Shown one piece after another: positions 46,281 through 55,555 of a stretch of 64,000 bases of DNA. Within the stretch, counting starts at the first letter, position 1. Every line of letters begins with the position of its first letter. Below the pieces are notes generated by a model. That model made no database searches. It saw only the letters and a program-made list of their open reading frames with translations, and was not told where the DNA came from. Origin of the DNA: Eudoraea adriatica DSM 19308 (GTDB taxonomy: Bacteria; Bacteroidota; Bacteroidia; Flavobacteriales; Flavobacteriaceae); NCBI RefSeq assembly GCF_000382125.1, contig NZ_KB907549.1, forward strand, positions 186,001 through 250,000, in the 5' to 3' direction. Position numbers and translations under genes: made by a program.

Positions 46281-46634
46281 ATGAACACCAACATTCTCAA
46301 TTTTATCGTCACATTGTTTTTGGCCTTCATATTTTCTGTTTTCCTGCCCTGGTGGTCTGTAATGTTAGCGGCATTTGTTTCGGCAATCCTTTTTTCTTTA
46401 AAAGGACTGAAGGTATTTCTAATTCCTTTTTTGGCAGTTTTCTTGTTTTGGACAGGCTATGCTTTTGCACTGGCAAACGGTAATGAGTTTACATTAGCCA
46501 AAAAAATAGCAATCCTATTGCCCCTGGATGGTAACCCATACTTATTAATATTGGTAACCGGGATTGTAGGAGGTTTTGCCGGGGGCATTGCCGGCATTTT
46601 TGGAAAACAATGCCAGGCGCTGGTGAAAAAGTAA
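46281..46634 (+). CDS. Small hydrophobic membrane protein
   Basis: 117 residues, almost all hydrophobic, with three or four predicted transmembrane helices (about 7-23, 25-42, 47-64 and 85-108, with a Gly-rich last one). I do not recognise the family. It starts one base after the penicillin acylase stop, so it is surely co-translated and may serve it, but that is inference. Downstream lies a 94-bp gap and a convergent gene. Confidence 0.75.
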   Translation: MNTNILNFIVTLFLAFIFSVFLPWWSVMLAAFVSAILFSLKGLKVFLIPFLAVFLFWTGYAFALANGNEFTLAKKIAILLPLDGNPYLLILVTGIVGGFAGGIAGIFGKQCQALVKK

Positions 46635-46728
46635 TCATTTGAATGTGTTGATCGCCAGGATTGTATTTAAAAAGTACGCCTACTCATAATATATTTCATT
46701 ATGTTTCCGCCAAAATGACTAGTAAACT

Positions 46729-47874
46729 TTAAATCCTTTTGTAGATTACTATTCCAATAACTATGACAACCAAGAAAATGAATAGTAATACAACAGTTCT
46801 CCAAAAGATAGTATCTACAATATTTTCTAAATTATTAAAGCTCAGATCAATGCCTTGGCTGGTCAGTGTATTTAATTCCTGAAAACTAGCTTCCCTCTGC
46901 AGTGTAATTTCATCGCTTAATAGTTGCATAACGATTGCCCTTTCCTTACGAATTTCATCCAAAACCGCCATACGTTCCTGCCTTATAGCCTGTAATACGG
47001 CAATCCGCTCTCCCCTAAGCTCCTGCATTAAGGTTGAGCGTTGATCGTCTATTAATTCCGGGGTAGATTCTACCACAAGTACAGATCGCTCCAGCAAATA
47101 GGTAAGTGAGTCTAAGCGGCCGGTTAATTGCGGGTTGGTTAATGCATTGTTTAATAAATATTCCGCCTGCCAGCGAACTTGTTTTGGTAAGATCTCGGTA
47201 TATGCGTTTAACCGGGTACTCAGTTCATCAAGACTTTGCGCCATCCCTTCTGCAAGGCTTTTAAAACTAACTTTTGTAATGTTTTGTATATTATACATAA
47301 GCGGTATAGTAGATTTTCTTATAAAATATGAACTATTTATCGGATTCTGTTCTGCAAAATCCTCTATCAGCTTAATCCCTTCGGAGATATCACGACCAGG
47401 TGTTAAGTTTCTGCCTATACCAATCAAATCCTTATAGAGGGTATCAGAAGCCTGAACTGCAACGCCCTGAAATTCACCAAACAGATCTTTTCCCCTTCCT
47501 TTCTCAAAGTATAATTTCATCTGATAAGTGAAAACAGCCATATCTATTAAAGCTGCAAAAGGATCATGACTATAAATAGAACCCTGGGCTACAGGAATGG
47601 CATTCATTTTCCAAAATAAAGCCTCATTACCGATTTTATAATCCCTGGATGAAATTATGATACTATCAGCTGACTCTGTAATTGTACGGGCAAATCTGTA
47701 AAAGAAATCATCCATGGTCAACCTCAATTCAAGGGATGATATTTCAATGCTTTCACCAGACGGCGTCACTGAGCTCTTTTTTTTCTTTTTCTGAGCAATG
47801 GAGACCTGGCATACTAACAAAAGGACCAACATAATCCTCTTAAGTAGTGCTATTCGCAATGAGTAAGTAATCAT
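46729..47874 (-). CDS. Exported protein with coiled coil and C-terminal membrane anchor
   Basis: 381 residues. A signal peptide (IMLVLLLVCQVSIAQ) is followed by a Lys-rich stretch and a helical domain (about 45-230, DDFFYRFARTITESADSIIISS). A strongly heptad-like part near 280-330 (VLQAIRQERMAVLDEIRKER) is followed by a terminal transmembrane helix (about 360-378). It looks like a periplasmic coiled-coil protein tethered to a membrane. I do not recognise a named family. No operon partner; it converges with the small membrane gene. Confidence 0.75.
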   Translation of the reverse strand: MITYSLRIALLKRIMLVLLLVCQVSIAQKKKKKSSVTPSGESIEISSLELRLTMDDFFYRFARTITESADSIIISSRDYKIGNEALFWKMNAIPVAQGSIYSHDPFAALIDMAVFTYQMKLYFEKGRGKDLFGEFQGVAVQASDTLYKDLIGIGRNLTPGRDISEGIKLIEDFAEQNPINSSYFIRKSTIPLMYNIQNITKVSFKSLAEGMAQSLDELSTRLNAYTEILPKQVRWQAEYLLNNALTNPQLTGRLDSLTYLLERSVLVVESTPELIDDQRSTLMQELRGERIAVLQAIRQERMAVLDEIRKERAIVMQLLSDEITLQREASFQELNTLTSQGIDLSFNNLENIVDTIFWRTVVLLFIFLVVIVIGIVIYKRI

Positions 47875-47926
47875 ATATTAAAATTGTTTAACTACCATTG
47901 GGCAGTTCTTATTATTTAACTATTAG

Positions 47927-47949
47927 TACCTTTTCTTAAAAGTAAGGTA
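47927..47949. repeat. Inverted repeat upstream of coiled-coil gene
   Basis: TACCTT (47927-47932) and AAGGTA (47944-47949) form a perfect 6-bp inverted repeat with an 11-bp spacer, 53 bp before the start of the minus-strand gene. It may be an operator or chance. Nothing else is seen in the 254-bp gap to the next gene. Confidence 0.3.
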
Positions 47950-48128
47950 TTTTCAAAAAATTAGCGAACATCAAATGGGAAATCCGGTTTTTGGACGACC
48001 TAAATCTGCCCTGTAAGAGACAGGATCATTTCTGCTTCTCTCCTTAGATGAAAATCAGTATTTTTAGTCATTAAAAGCCGTACCCCTACATAGCCAAACA
48101 GCCACATTCTTTATTCAATACATTTAAT

Positions 48129-48803
48129 ATGAAATATTTGCGACTTAAAGAGAACTGGATTTACAGCCTGTTATTATTTTCGGTTTTATCTGCAGTTATA
48201 GCATTGAATACCTCTGAATTTTTTTATAAATCGGGATCGGCCGGAATAGGTATACTAATCTTACTAATTCTCAACTTCAAAAAAGCCAAACAACCCAATG
48301 ACAGCTGGATGATTATCGGGGCTTTTTTATTCTCCATAGCCGGTGACTGGTTTATGTCTAATAAGCTGGGAGATAATATGATGTTTAGTAAGGGTATCGC
48401 TTTATTTTTCTTAGCACATCTGGGTTATCTGGGATTTGCTCTGCGCAATGGAAAAATAAAATGGAGGTTTACTCTCCTGATTCTAATTGCCTATTTATTG
48501 TTTTTCTTTTTATGGCTATATCCCTCCATTGAGGATAAGATACTGCTGTATGCTGCCCTTGTCTATTTACTGATTTCTTGCCTGACCTTTGGCACCTCCG
48601 CAGGAATTGAGGGAGACAACACTTTTAGACGAGCTTATATTTTCGGGATTTTCCTGATTGTCTTTTCGGATACTATAATTGCTCTTACTGAATTTTTGGG
48701 ATACGGTACCCTGGATTTTCTGATTTTACCAACCTACTACCTGGCGCATATAAGCATCTCATTCTCATTAATACGAAGAGAGAAACCAGGGGTAATAACT
48801 TAA
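48129..48803 (+). CDS. Lysoplasmalogenase (YhhN family)
   Basis: 224 residues and about eight transmembrane helices. The YhhN/TMEM86 signature is clear: IIGAFLFSIAGDWFMS, then NMMFSKGIALFFLAHLGYLGFAL. In eukaryotes and some bacteria the family cleaves vinyl-ether lysoplasmalogens. Bacterial membranes here may hold different ether lipids, so the substrate is uncertain. The two genes after it follow at 7 and 0 bp, forming an operon with an MDR reductase and an ADP-ribosylglycohydrolase-like gene. Confidence 0.88.
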   Translation: MKYLRLKENWIYSLLLFSVLSAVIALNTSEFFYKSGSAGIGILILLILNFKKAKQPNDSWMIIGAFLFSIAGDWFMSNKLGDNMMFSKGIALFFLAHLGYLGFALRNGKIKWRFTLLILIAYLLFFFLWLYPSIEDKILLYAALVYLLISCLTFGTSAGIEGDNTFRRAYIFGIFLIVFSDTIIALTEFLGYGTLDFLILPTYYLAHISISFSLIRREKPGVIT

Positions 48804-48810
48804 ATGAATT

Positions 48811-49788
48811 ATGAAAGCATTAGTATTTACAAAATATGGTTCCCCTGAGGTTCTTCAGCTAAGGGAAATCGCAAAACCCATTCCTATGGAGAATGAAGTT
48901 TTGGTAAAAATTCATGCCACAGCAGTAAATGATTACGACTGGAGCATGATACGAGGCAAACCCTATCTGTATCGCCTGCTATTTGGTCTTTTGAAACCAA
49001 AACATCAGATACCGGGCATGGAAATGTCTGGTACCATTGAAGCTGTTGGCACAAATGCAAAGCTATTTAAAGTTGGGGACGCGGTATACGGGGATATTTC
49101 TGCATATGGTTTTGGCAGTTTTGCGGAATACATGAGCATCAATGAAAAGGCCCTCACTCTTAAGCCCGATAAAATGAGTTTTGAAGAAGCCACAGCAATG
49201 CCACATGCTGCCACTTTGGCCTTACAGGGCTTGGTTGATTCCGGGGATATCCAGAAAGGCCAGAAGATCCTTATAAATGGTGCAGGTGGCGGCATGGGCA
49301 CTTTTGGCTTACAAATTGCGAAGTTATATAATGCAGAAGTAACCGGAGTTGATACCGGGGACAAGCTAAAAATGATGAAGGAAATAGGTTTTGATCATAT
49401 CATTGATTATAAGCAGGAAGATTTTACCAAAAACGGACAAAATTACGACCTGATCCTTGACGCTAAAACCACACGCTCAACCTTCGATTACTTGAGGGCA
49501 CTGAATCCCAGCGGCAAGTATGTCACTGTTGGAGGTTACCTGAACCGTCTTTTCCCTATGCTTCTGCTAAAACCCTGCATTTCTGTTTTTAGTAAAAAGC
49601 GCATCCATATCCTTGCTCTGAAACCTAACAAAGACCTGGACTATATTAGTGAACTTTTTGTAGCCGGAAAATTAAGGCCCGTAATAGATGGTCCCTTTAA
49701 CTTAAGTGAGGCAGCAAAGGCCATACAGTATTTTGGTGAGGGAAGGCACCGGGGAAAAGTAGTAATTGTAAATAATACACTATTGTAA
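48811..49788 (+). CDS. MDR-superfamily NAD(P)-dependent oxidoreductase
   Basis: 325 residues. A GroES-like N-terminal domain (about 1-120, AVNDYDWSMIRGKPYL, PGMEMSGTIEAVG) and a Rossmann domain with nucleotide motif INGAGGGMGTFGLQIAKLY near 151-168 give the medium-chain dehydrogenase/reductase fold. The catalytic zinc ligands of alcohol dehydrogenases are missing, so it fits the quinone-oxidoreductase/enoyl-reductase branch. It is in the lysoplasmalogenase operon, and its stop is directly followed by the next ATG. Confidence 0.9.
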   Translation: MKALVFTKYGSPEVLQLREIAKPIPMENEVLVKIHATAVNDYDWSMIRGKPYLYRLLFGLLKPKHQIPGMEMSGTIEAVGTNAKLFKVGDAVYGDISAYGFGSFAEYMSINEKALTLKPDKMSFEEATAMPHAATLALQGLVDSGDIQKGQKILINGAGGGMGTFGLQIAKLYNAEVTGVDTGDKLKMMKEIGFDHIIDYKQEDFTKNGQNYDLILDAKTTRSTFDYLRALNPSGKYVTVGGYLNRLFPMLLLKPCISVFSKKRIHILALKPNKDLDYISELFVAGKLRPVIDGPFNLSEAAKAIQYFGEGRHRGKVVIVNNTLL

Positions 49789-51435
49789 ATGTTAGCAATA
49801 AAACCCCTTTTATTTGTTGCTCTAATTACAAATATATCCCTCGGGCAGATCAGTGATACTCTGGAACATAGGGAGATATTAAATTACCAAATAAACAGAA
49901 CCGAATACAAAGAAAAGCTTAGGGGCTTCTGGCTGGGTAGCTGTATCGCTAACTGGACAGGTTTGCCCACGGAAAACAGGCGCACTGATTTTCCCTTTTT
50001 CACAGATTCAGATTTTGGACCCGGCAAATACGATTACGTTTTGAACCAAAGCCCTTGGGGGGCTGACGATGATACGGATATTGAATATATCTATCAGCAT
50101 GCCATTGAAAAGTATAATAATTTTATGCTCACAGGAGAACAAATTAGTGCCGAATGGCAAAAACATATTGGCTTACCCAAACTTTGGGTTTCTAATTTAG
50201 CTGCTTTAGGGCAAATGCAAAACGGTACCATCCCGCCCGATACCTCATTACCTGAAAACAATCCCATGTGGGACATGATAGATGCGCAACTTACCACAGA
50301 GATTTTCGGAGCATTTGCTCCGGGCAGGCCGGATATTGCTTTAGAAATGGGCCGGTTACCGGTTAGAACCACTGCATACCTGCATTCGGAATGGGCCGCA
50401 GAATTTTATATTATCATGTATTCACTTACATCAGTTGTTGACAGTTCAATTTCGAGAAAAGATCAAATTCTATGGTTGGCAGAACAAGCCAGGAAGAGAA
50501 TCCCGGATTGGTCTTATATTGCTGACATGTATGACTTTACTAAAACCGCCTACGATACGAATCCCGATAAAGGCAACTGGGAAAAAACGCGTGATGAAAT
50601 CGCAATGCGCTATCAACATAATGTAACAGCCGGATATCAATATAAATACCCATGGGATTCGGGAATCAACTTTGCGGCATCTATGGTAAGCCTGTTTTAC
50701 GGTGAAGGTGATTATAAGAAAACGATTCGCATTGGTGCAATGTGTGGCTGGGACTCAGATAACCCAACGGCAACTTGGGGCGGATTGCTGGGTTTGCTCT
50801 ATGGGTATCAGGAACTTGAAATACAATTTAATAAGACAGATTTTGCCGACACATATGATATAGCACGTACCAGGTTTAATATGCCAATTCCATTGGATAA
50901 TTTTACAGATATGGCTGAACGGGGAATTGATATTATAGATAATATTGTAATTAAAGCTATGGGGGGAAATATAAAAGGAGATACATGGATAATCCCTGCA
51001 ATGGATTCAGAAATTGCAGCCCCAGCCGTTAAGGAAACAGTTGTCCCATGGTTAACGATTGAAGATAACGACCCCGGATGGAAATTTGATGGCTTTGAGT
51101 CTCATAGCGAGAATTGGAATGCCTCCGGTTCTACCATTGCGAAAGGTTATTCCTATTGTACTGCAGAGTTTAATTTTAAAGGTACTGCCGTTCAGTATTA
51201 CGCCCACAGGAGTGCCGGGGGTGGGACAGTTGAAATTCTCATTGATGGCAAATCCTATGGTGAATTTAACCTGGAGAATCACGCCAGTATTCATGGGCAA
51301 TACTACGTTAAGGTTTTTGAAAAGCTCGACCTGAATTATGGGAACCATTCAATTCAAATTATTGGTGATGCAAACGATAGCGAAAAGACCATAGATATGC
51401 TTTCAATTATAGAGGAGCCCAATTCCAAAGAATAA
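49789..51435 (+). CDS. Exported ADP-ribosylglycohydrolase-like protein
   Basis: 548 residues with a signal peptide (to about 20, NISLGQ). An ADP-ribosylglycohydrolase (DraG/ARH-like) domain (about 38-380) has both metal-binding motifs: ADDDTD at D93-D97 and WDSDN at D322-D324 with GGLLGLLYGY after. A second domain (about 425-545, beta-rich, with GGTVEILIDGKSYGEFNLENH) looks like a carbohydrate-binding module. ADP-ribose is a cytoplasmic modification, so an exported member is unexpected; the real substrate may be a sugar conjugate. The start is directly adjacent to the MDR gene's stop. Confidence 0.88.
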   Translation: MLAIKPLLFVALITNISLGQISDTLEHREILNYQINRTEYKEKLRGFWLGSCIANWTGLPTENRRTDFPFFTDSDFGPGKYDYVLNQSPWGADDDTDIEYIYQHAIEKYNNFMLTGEQISAEWQKHIGLPKLWVSNLAALGQMQNGTIPPDTSLPENNPMWDMIDAQLTTEIFGAFAPGRPDIALEMGRLPVRTTAYLHSEWAAEFYIIMYSLTSVVDSSISRKDQILWLAEQARKRIPDWSYIADMYDFTKTAYDTNPDKGNWEKTRDEIAMRYQHNVTAGYQYKYPWDSGINFAASMVSLFYGEGDYKKTIRIGAMCGWDSDNPTATWGGLLGLLYGYQELEIQFNKTDFADTYDIARTRFNMPIPLDNFTDMAERGIDIIDNIVIKAMGGNIKGDTWIIPAMDSEIAAPAVKETVVPWLTIEDNDPGWKFDGFESHSENWNASGSTIAKGYSYCTAEFNFKGTAVQYYAHRSAGGGTVEILIDGKSYGEFNLENHASIHGQYYVKVFEKLDLNYGNHSIQIIGDANDSEKTIDMLSIIEEPNSKE

Positions 51436-51575
51436 TTCAATTGATAACTATCCAAAATTAGAAAGACGTGCAACGCTGATAACTCCACGTCGACAATTCT
51501 CAGAAAATACAATGCAATCTATTTATAAGCATTGCGTTTAACTTAGAATGCTTTCTAAGCTAAAATTAAAACCAT

Positions 51576-54158
51576 ATGACCGAAAATCAGGATAATTTAG
51601 ATAATCTTTTAAATAAACTTGAAACACTTTTACAAAGGCAGGAGAACTTTTTAGCAGAAATAAATGGGCTGAAAGCAGAAATAAATCAATTAAAACATGC
51701 TGAAACAAAAAAAGCTGAAGTAAAACAGGTTGAGGTAAAAAAAGAAATAATTGAGGACACACCTATAGAAAAATCATCAACGGTAAAAGAAACTGCTCCG
51801 TTACAAAAAGCAGCCCCAGCACCTAAAAAATTGTATCGGGATGTCAATCATAGAATTTTGGGTGGCGTTTGTTCCGGACTCGCTGAATACCTGGGGATAA
51901 GTAAAATTCTGATACGCATTCTCTGGTTTCTTTTTACCTTATTTTTTGGCATAGGCTTTTTCATCTACATAATACTCTGGATCGCAATTCCCAAAAGGAA
52001 AACAACCCAAGCTTTGCAAAAGCGGCAACCGGAAACCACGGCAAAACCGGTGTTGACGGAAAAGGCCATTTTATCTGAACCTCCGGTTAAACATAAACAA
52101 GCCAAGGCGGTTTTCAACTGGGAAAAATTTATTGGCGAAAATCTGATTAATAAAATTGGTATTGCCATCCTGATCATTGGAGTAGGTATTGGCGCAAAGT
52201 ACTCTATTGATAACGACTTAATAAGCCCGTTAACCAGAGTAATTCTCGGGTATTTAATTGGATTGGGGCTTTTAGGAATTGGCATGAAGTTAAAGGCCAA
52301 GTACGCTAATTTTAGCGCGGTATTAGTTAGCGGGGCTATGGCCATACTATATTTCATTACTTATGTTTCTTATAGTCTATATGGGCTGTTCCCTCAAATA
52401 GCTACCTTCCTTTTGATGGTATTGTTTACGGTTTTTATAATTATTGCTGCTTTAAACTATAACAAGCAAATAATTGCACATATAGGTTTGGTAGGTGCTT
52501 ATGCGGTTCCATTTCTATTGGGCGATGATTCGGGAAAAATTGCGATCCTTTTAAGCTATATGTCAATTATCAATGGTGGAATACTTGTCCTGGCATTCAA
52601 AAAATACTGGAAAGGACTTTACTTTTCATCTTTCGCACTTACATGGCTCATTTTTGCCTCATGGTATGTGTCAGAATACAAAACCGGGGAACATTTCGGA
52701 TTGGCTTTAGGCTTTCTCTCGTTGTTTTTCTTTATTTTTTATGGCACTTTCCTTGCCTTCAAACTCAAGCAAAAAGAAAAATTTGAATTCACCGACATTT
52801 TATTGATACTGGCCAATTCATTCATTTTTTACGGTATTGGTTACAGCATATTTGCACGTCACGATATAGGTTCACAGTTCCTTGGTTTATTTACAATTTT
52901 TAATGGTATCCTGCACTTTCTGGTCAGCGCCTTTATATATAAGCAAAAACCAGGTGATAAAAACCTGTTCTATCTTATTTCCGGAATGGTTTTGGTTTTT
53001 ATCACCCTCGCTATTCCTGTGCAGTTAGATGGAAATTGGGTTACACTTTTATGGGTTGGAGAAGCAGCGTTATTGTTTTGGATAGGGAGAACAAAACAAA
53101 TTAGTATTTATGAAAACATTTCTTACGCATTAATGCTTTTGGCAGTGACCAGTATCTATCAGGATTGGTTAAGTGCCTATTACTTTAGAACCTTCGACAT
53201 GAGCCTCGAACAGGCAACCCCCTTATTTAATGTCAACTTTCTGAGTTCGTTACTTTTCGTTGCTGCGTTTAGTGCCATTACTTACTTAAATTTCAACAAA
53301 AAATATCCCGGTTCTTTAAGCACCAGGAAAGAATTACAACAAATCGTTTCTTTTTTGATCGTTACGGTACTCCTGAGTACAATTTACATGGCTTTCAGGC
53401 TAGAGATAGAAAATTATTTTAACCAGCTTTTTGCAAGTTCTAAATTAACAATTAGTGACTATGAAGAATTCCATAATTATGACATAAAAGACTTTAAAAC
53501 AATTTGGATCATCAATTATTCTCTGTTCTTTCTGACTGTGCTGTCTTTTGTAAACATCAGAAAAATAAAAAACAGGTCGTTGGGATTATTTAATCTTGCT
53601 TTAAATATACTTGCTATTTCAGTTTTTTTAGTCCAAGGATTATATGTACTCAGTGAGTTGCGCGTAAGCTTTATAAATCAGTCATTTTCAGAATACTATC
53701 AAATCGGCGCCTATAACATTGCTATAAGATACATTTCATTCGTATTTTTTGCCCTGATAATGGTTTCGAGTTATACCTATATTCGACAGGAATTTATGAA
53801 AGTTAGCCTGCAAATGAAATTTTATCTGTTATTGCATATAGTTATTTTGTGGACAGCAACCAGTGAACTAATAAATTTATTGGATCTTTCAGGATCTCCT
53901 CAAAACTATAAACTTGGCATCAGCATACTTTGGGGCATATATTCATTATTGTTAATCGCTTTAGGTATCTGGAAGAATAAAAAGTATCTGCGAATTGGTG
54001 CAATCACCTTATTTTCCATCACTTTGATTAAGCTTTTCTTTTATGACATCTCACATCTTAATACTATTTCTAAAACCATAGTTTTTCTTTCACTGGGAAT
54101 ATTACTTTTAATCATTTCATTTTTATATAACAAATTCAAACACAAAATTGCCGAATAA
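51576..54158 (+). CDS. PspC-DUF2339 fusion membrane protein
   Basis: 860 residues. A coiled-coil start (about 5-60, Lys/Glu-rich) precedes a PspC domain (84-142: RDVNHRILGGVCSGLAEYLGI and a hydrophobic helix). About 20 membrane helices of DUF2339 follow from 160 (WEKFIGENLINKIGIAILIIGVGIGAKYSI). DUF2339 proteins are very hydrophobic and usually paired with DUF3999, as here. The function is unknown; PspC is known for envelope stress sensing in other bacteria, so an envelope-stress role is inferred. The next gene overlaps or abuts it by 1-11 bp. Confidence 0.88.
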   Translation: MTENQDNLDNLLNKLETLLQRQENFLAEINGLKAEINQLKHAETKKAEVKQVEVKKEIIEDTPIEKSSTVKETAPLQKAAPAPKKLYRDVNHRILGGVCSGLAEYLGISKILIRILWFLFTLFFGIGFFIYIILWIAIPKRKTTQALQKRQPETTAKPVLTEKAILSEPPVKHKQAKAVFNWEKFIGENLINKIGIAILIIGVGIGAKYSIDNDLISPLTRVILGYLIGLGLLGIGMKLKAKYANFSAVLVSGAMAILYFITYVSYSLYGLFPQIATFLLMVLFTVFIIIAALNYNKQIIAHIGLVGAYAVPFLLGDDSGKIAILLSYMSIINGGILVLAFKKYWKGLYFSSFALTWLIFASWYVSEYKTGEHFGLALGFLSLFFFIFYGTFLAFKLKQKEKFEFTDILLILANSFIFYGIGYSIFARHDIGSQFLGLFTIFNGILHFLVSAFIYKQKPGDKNLFYLISGMVLVFITLAIPVQLDGNWVTLLWVGEAALLFWIGRTKQISIYENISYALMLLAVTSIYQDWLSAYYFRTFDMSLEQATPLFNVNFLSSLLFVAAFSAITYLNFNKKYPGSLSTRKELQQIVSFLIVTVLLSTIYMAFRLEIENYFNQLFASSKLTISDYEEFHNYDIKDFKTIWIINYSLFFLTVLSFVNIRKIKNRSLGLFNLALNILAISVFLVQGLYVLSELRVSFINQSFSEYYQIGAYNIAIRYISFVFFALIMVSSYTYIRQEFMKVSLQMKFYLLLHIVILWTATSELINLLDLSGSPQNYKLGISILWGIYSLLLIALGIWKNKKYLRIGAITLFSITLIKLFFYDISHLNTISKTIVFLSLGILLLIISFLYNKFKHKIAE

Positions 54159-55386
54159 ATTGAAAATCAAAATCAGTGCCTCGATATTATTCTTAATATG
54201 TTCCTATTCATACGCACAACCTGAGCAGCATATTTTTAAAAGAGAACTGCAGGGAATTACGAATACTTGGCATAAAATTGTATTGCCCGAGGAGATCTTT
54301 GGAAAAGTTTCCTCTGGTTTCAATGATATCAGAATTTTAGGGTTAACGGATTCTAATGATACTATAGAAGCCTCATATATGTTACAACTTAAAAAAGAAA
54401 AAGTTGTCAGGACTGAAGTAGATTTTAAGCTATTAAACACAACTAACAATGATCAAGGGTACTATTTTACGATGGAAGTTCCAACGGAAGAACCTGTAAA
54501 TGAACTAAACCTTAACTTCAAACAGGATAATTTCGATTGGCTGTTGTCACTTGAAGGAAGTCAAAATCAGCAGGAGTGGTTTAGTATAGTGGATGATTAT
54601 AGAATTTTATCGATTAAAAACTCTGAAACCAATTATCAATTTACGAAAGTAACTTTTCCAAATACAAAGTATCGTTTTTTTAGATTTCAGATAAAAAGTA
54701 AAGAAAAACCAGATTTGTCGTCCGCAAAAATCGCCCTTAATAAGGTTACAAATGGCAGTTTCAATCAGCACACAATCAACAAAATGGAAAGCTTTGAAAA
54801 CAAAGCACAGAAACTTACAACAGTGGAAGTCAGTTTAAAATCACCAGTTTCTGTAAGTTCTATAAATATTGATATTAAAAATACTTACGACTATTACCGG
54901 CCCGTAACCATATCCTATCTGGCGGATAGCATAAAAACTGAGCAAGGGTGGAAATACAGGTATCAGCACTTAAAATCCGGAACGCTTAGTTCCATAGATA
55001 AAAATGAATTTGTGTTTGAAAGTACAATACTCCATAAACTGAAAATAGTCATTCAAAATCAGGACAATACTCCATTGACCGTTGCAGGCATAACCCTAAA
55101 AGGTTATGTTCATGAATTAATTGCCAGATTTACGGAACCTGCAACCTATTTCCTATCCTATGGAAACAAACAAGCGGCAAGACCCAACTACGATATTAAT
55201 CGCTTCACATCAAAAATTCCGGATAAGCTCGTGGCCCTGAGCTTGGGAAATGAACAACTGGTAGTAAAAGATAAGGTTTTTACAAATCAACCGTTGTTCA
55301 AAAACAAAAATTGGCTGTGGGCTATTATGTCCTTACTTATTCTGGTGATTGGATGGTTTTCGATTAAAATGATAAGAACAAAATAA
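54148..55386 (+). CDS. DUF3999 family exported protein
   Basis: 412 residues. A signal peptide (IKISASILFLICSYSYAQ) precedes a beta-rich domain, with a C-terminal membrane helix (about 388-405, WLWAIMSLLILVIGWFSI). No ATG is in frame near the start; TTG at 54148 overlaps the previous gene by 11 bp, while TTG at 54160 leaves one base between them, so the choice is uncertain. DUF3999 is the usual partner of DUF2339, and the two are translationally coupled here. The pair probably forms an envelope complex of unknown role. Confidence 0.82.
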   Translation: MPNKLKIKISASILFLICSYSYAQPEQHIFKRELQGITNTWHKIVLPEEIFGKVSSGFNDIRILGLTDSNDTIEASYMLQLKKEKVVRTEVDFKLLNTTNNDQGYYFTMEVPTEEPVNELNLNFKQDNFDWLLSLEGSQNQQEWFSIVDDYRILSIKNSETNYQFTKVTFPNTKYRFFRFQIKSKEKPDLSSAKIALNKVTNGSFNQHTINKMESFENKAQKLTTVEVSLKSPVSVSSINIDIKNTYDYYRPVTISYLADSIKTEQGWKYRYQHLKSGTLSSIDKNEFVFESTILHKLKIVIQNQDNTPLTVAGITLKGYVHELIARFTEPATYFLSYGNKQAARPNYDINRFTSKIPDKLVALSLGNEQLVVKDKVFTNQPLFKNKNWLWAIMSLLILVIGWFSIKMIRTK

Positions 55387-55532
55387 CGGTCCTTTAAGCC
55401 ATTGAAAATATTTGGCTTATAGAATGGTAAGCGGGAAGAATCGCAGTATTCGCAATTTTGAATATAGGACCGGCCCCCTGGTAAAAAGAGCAATAAAATT
55501 TCTTTTTCTTTTTTAGGCTACTTCTGATCAGA

Positions 55533-55540
55533 TATATTTG
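55533..55540 (+). promoter_or_regulatory. -7 promoter box overlapping an alternative TTG start
   Basis: TATATTTG matches TAnnTTTG exactly, and its last three bases are a TTG that is in frame with the DUF2490 gene. Transcription would start near 55547, downstream of that TTG. Confidence 0.5.
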
Positions 55541-55555
55541 CACAAAATTGAATTT

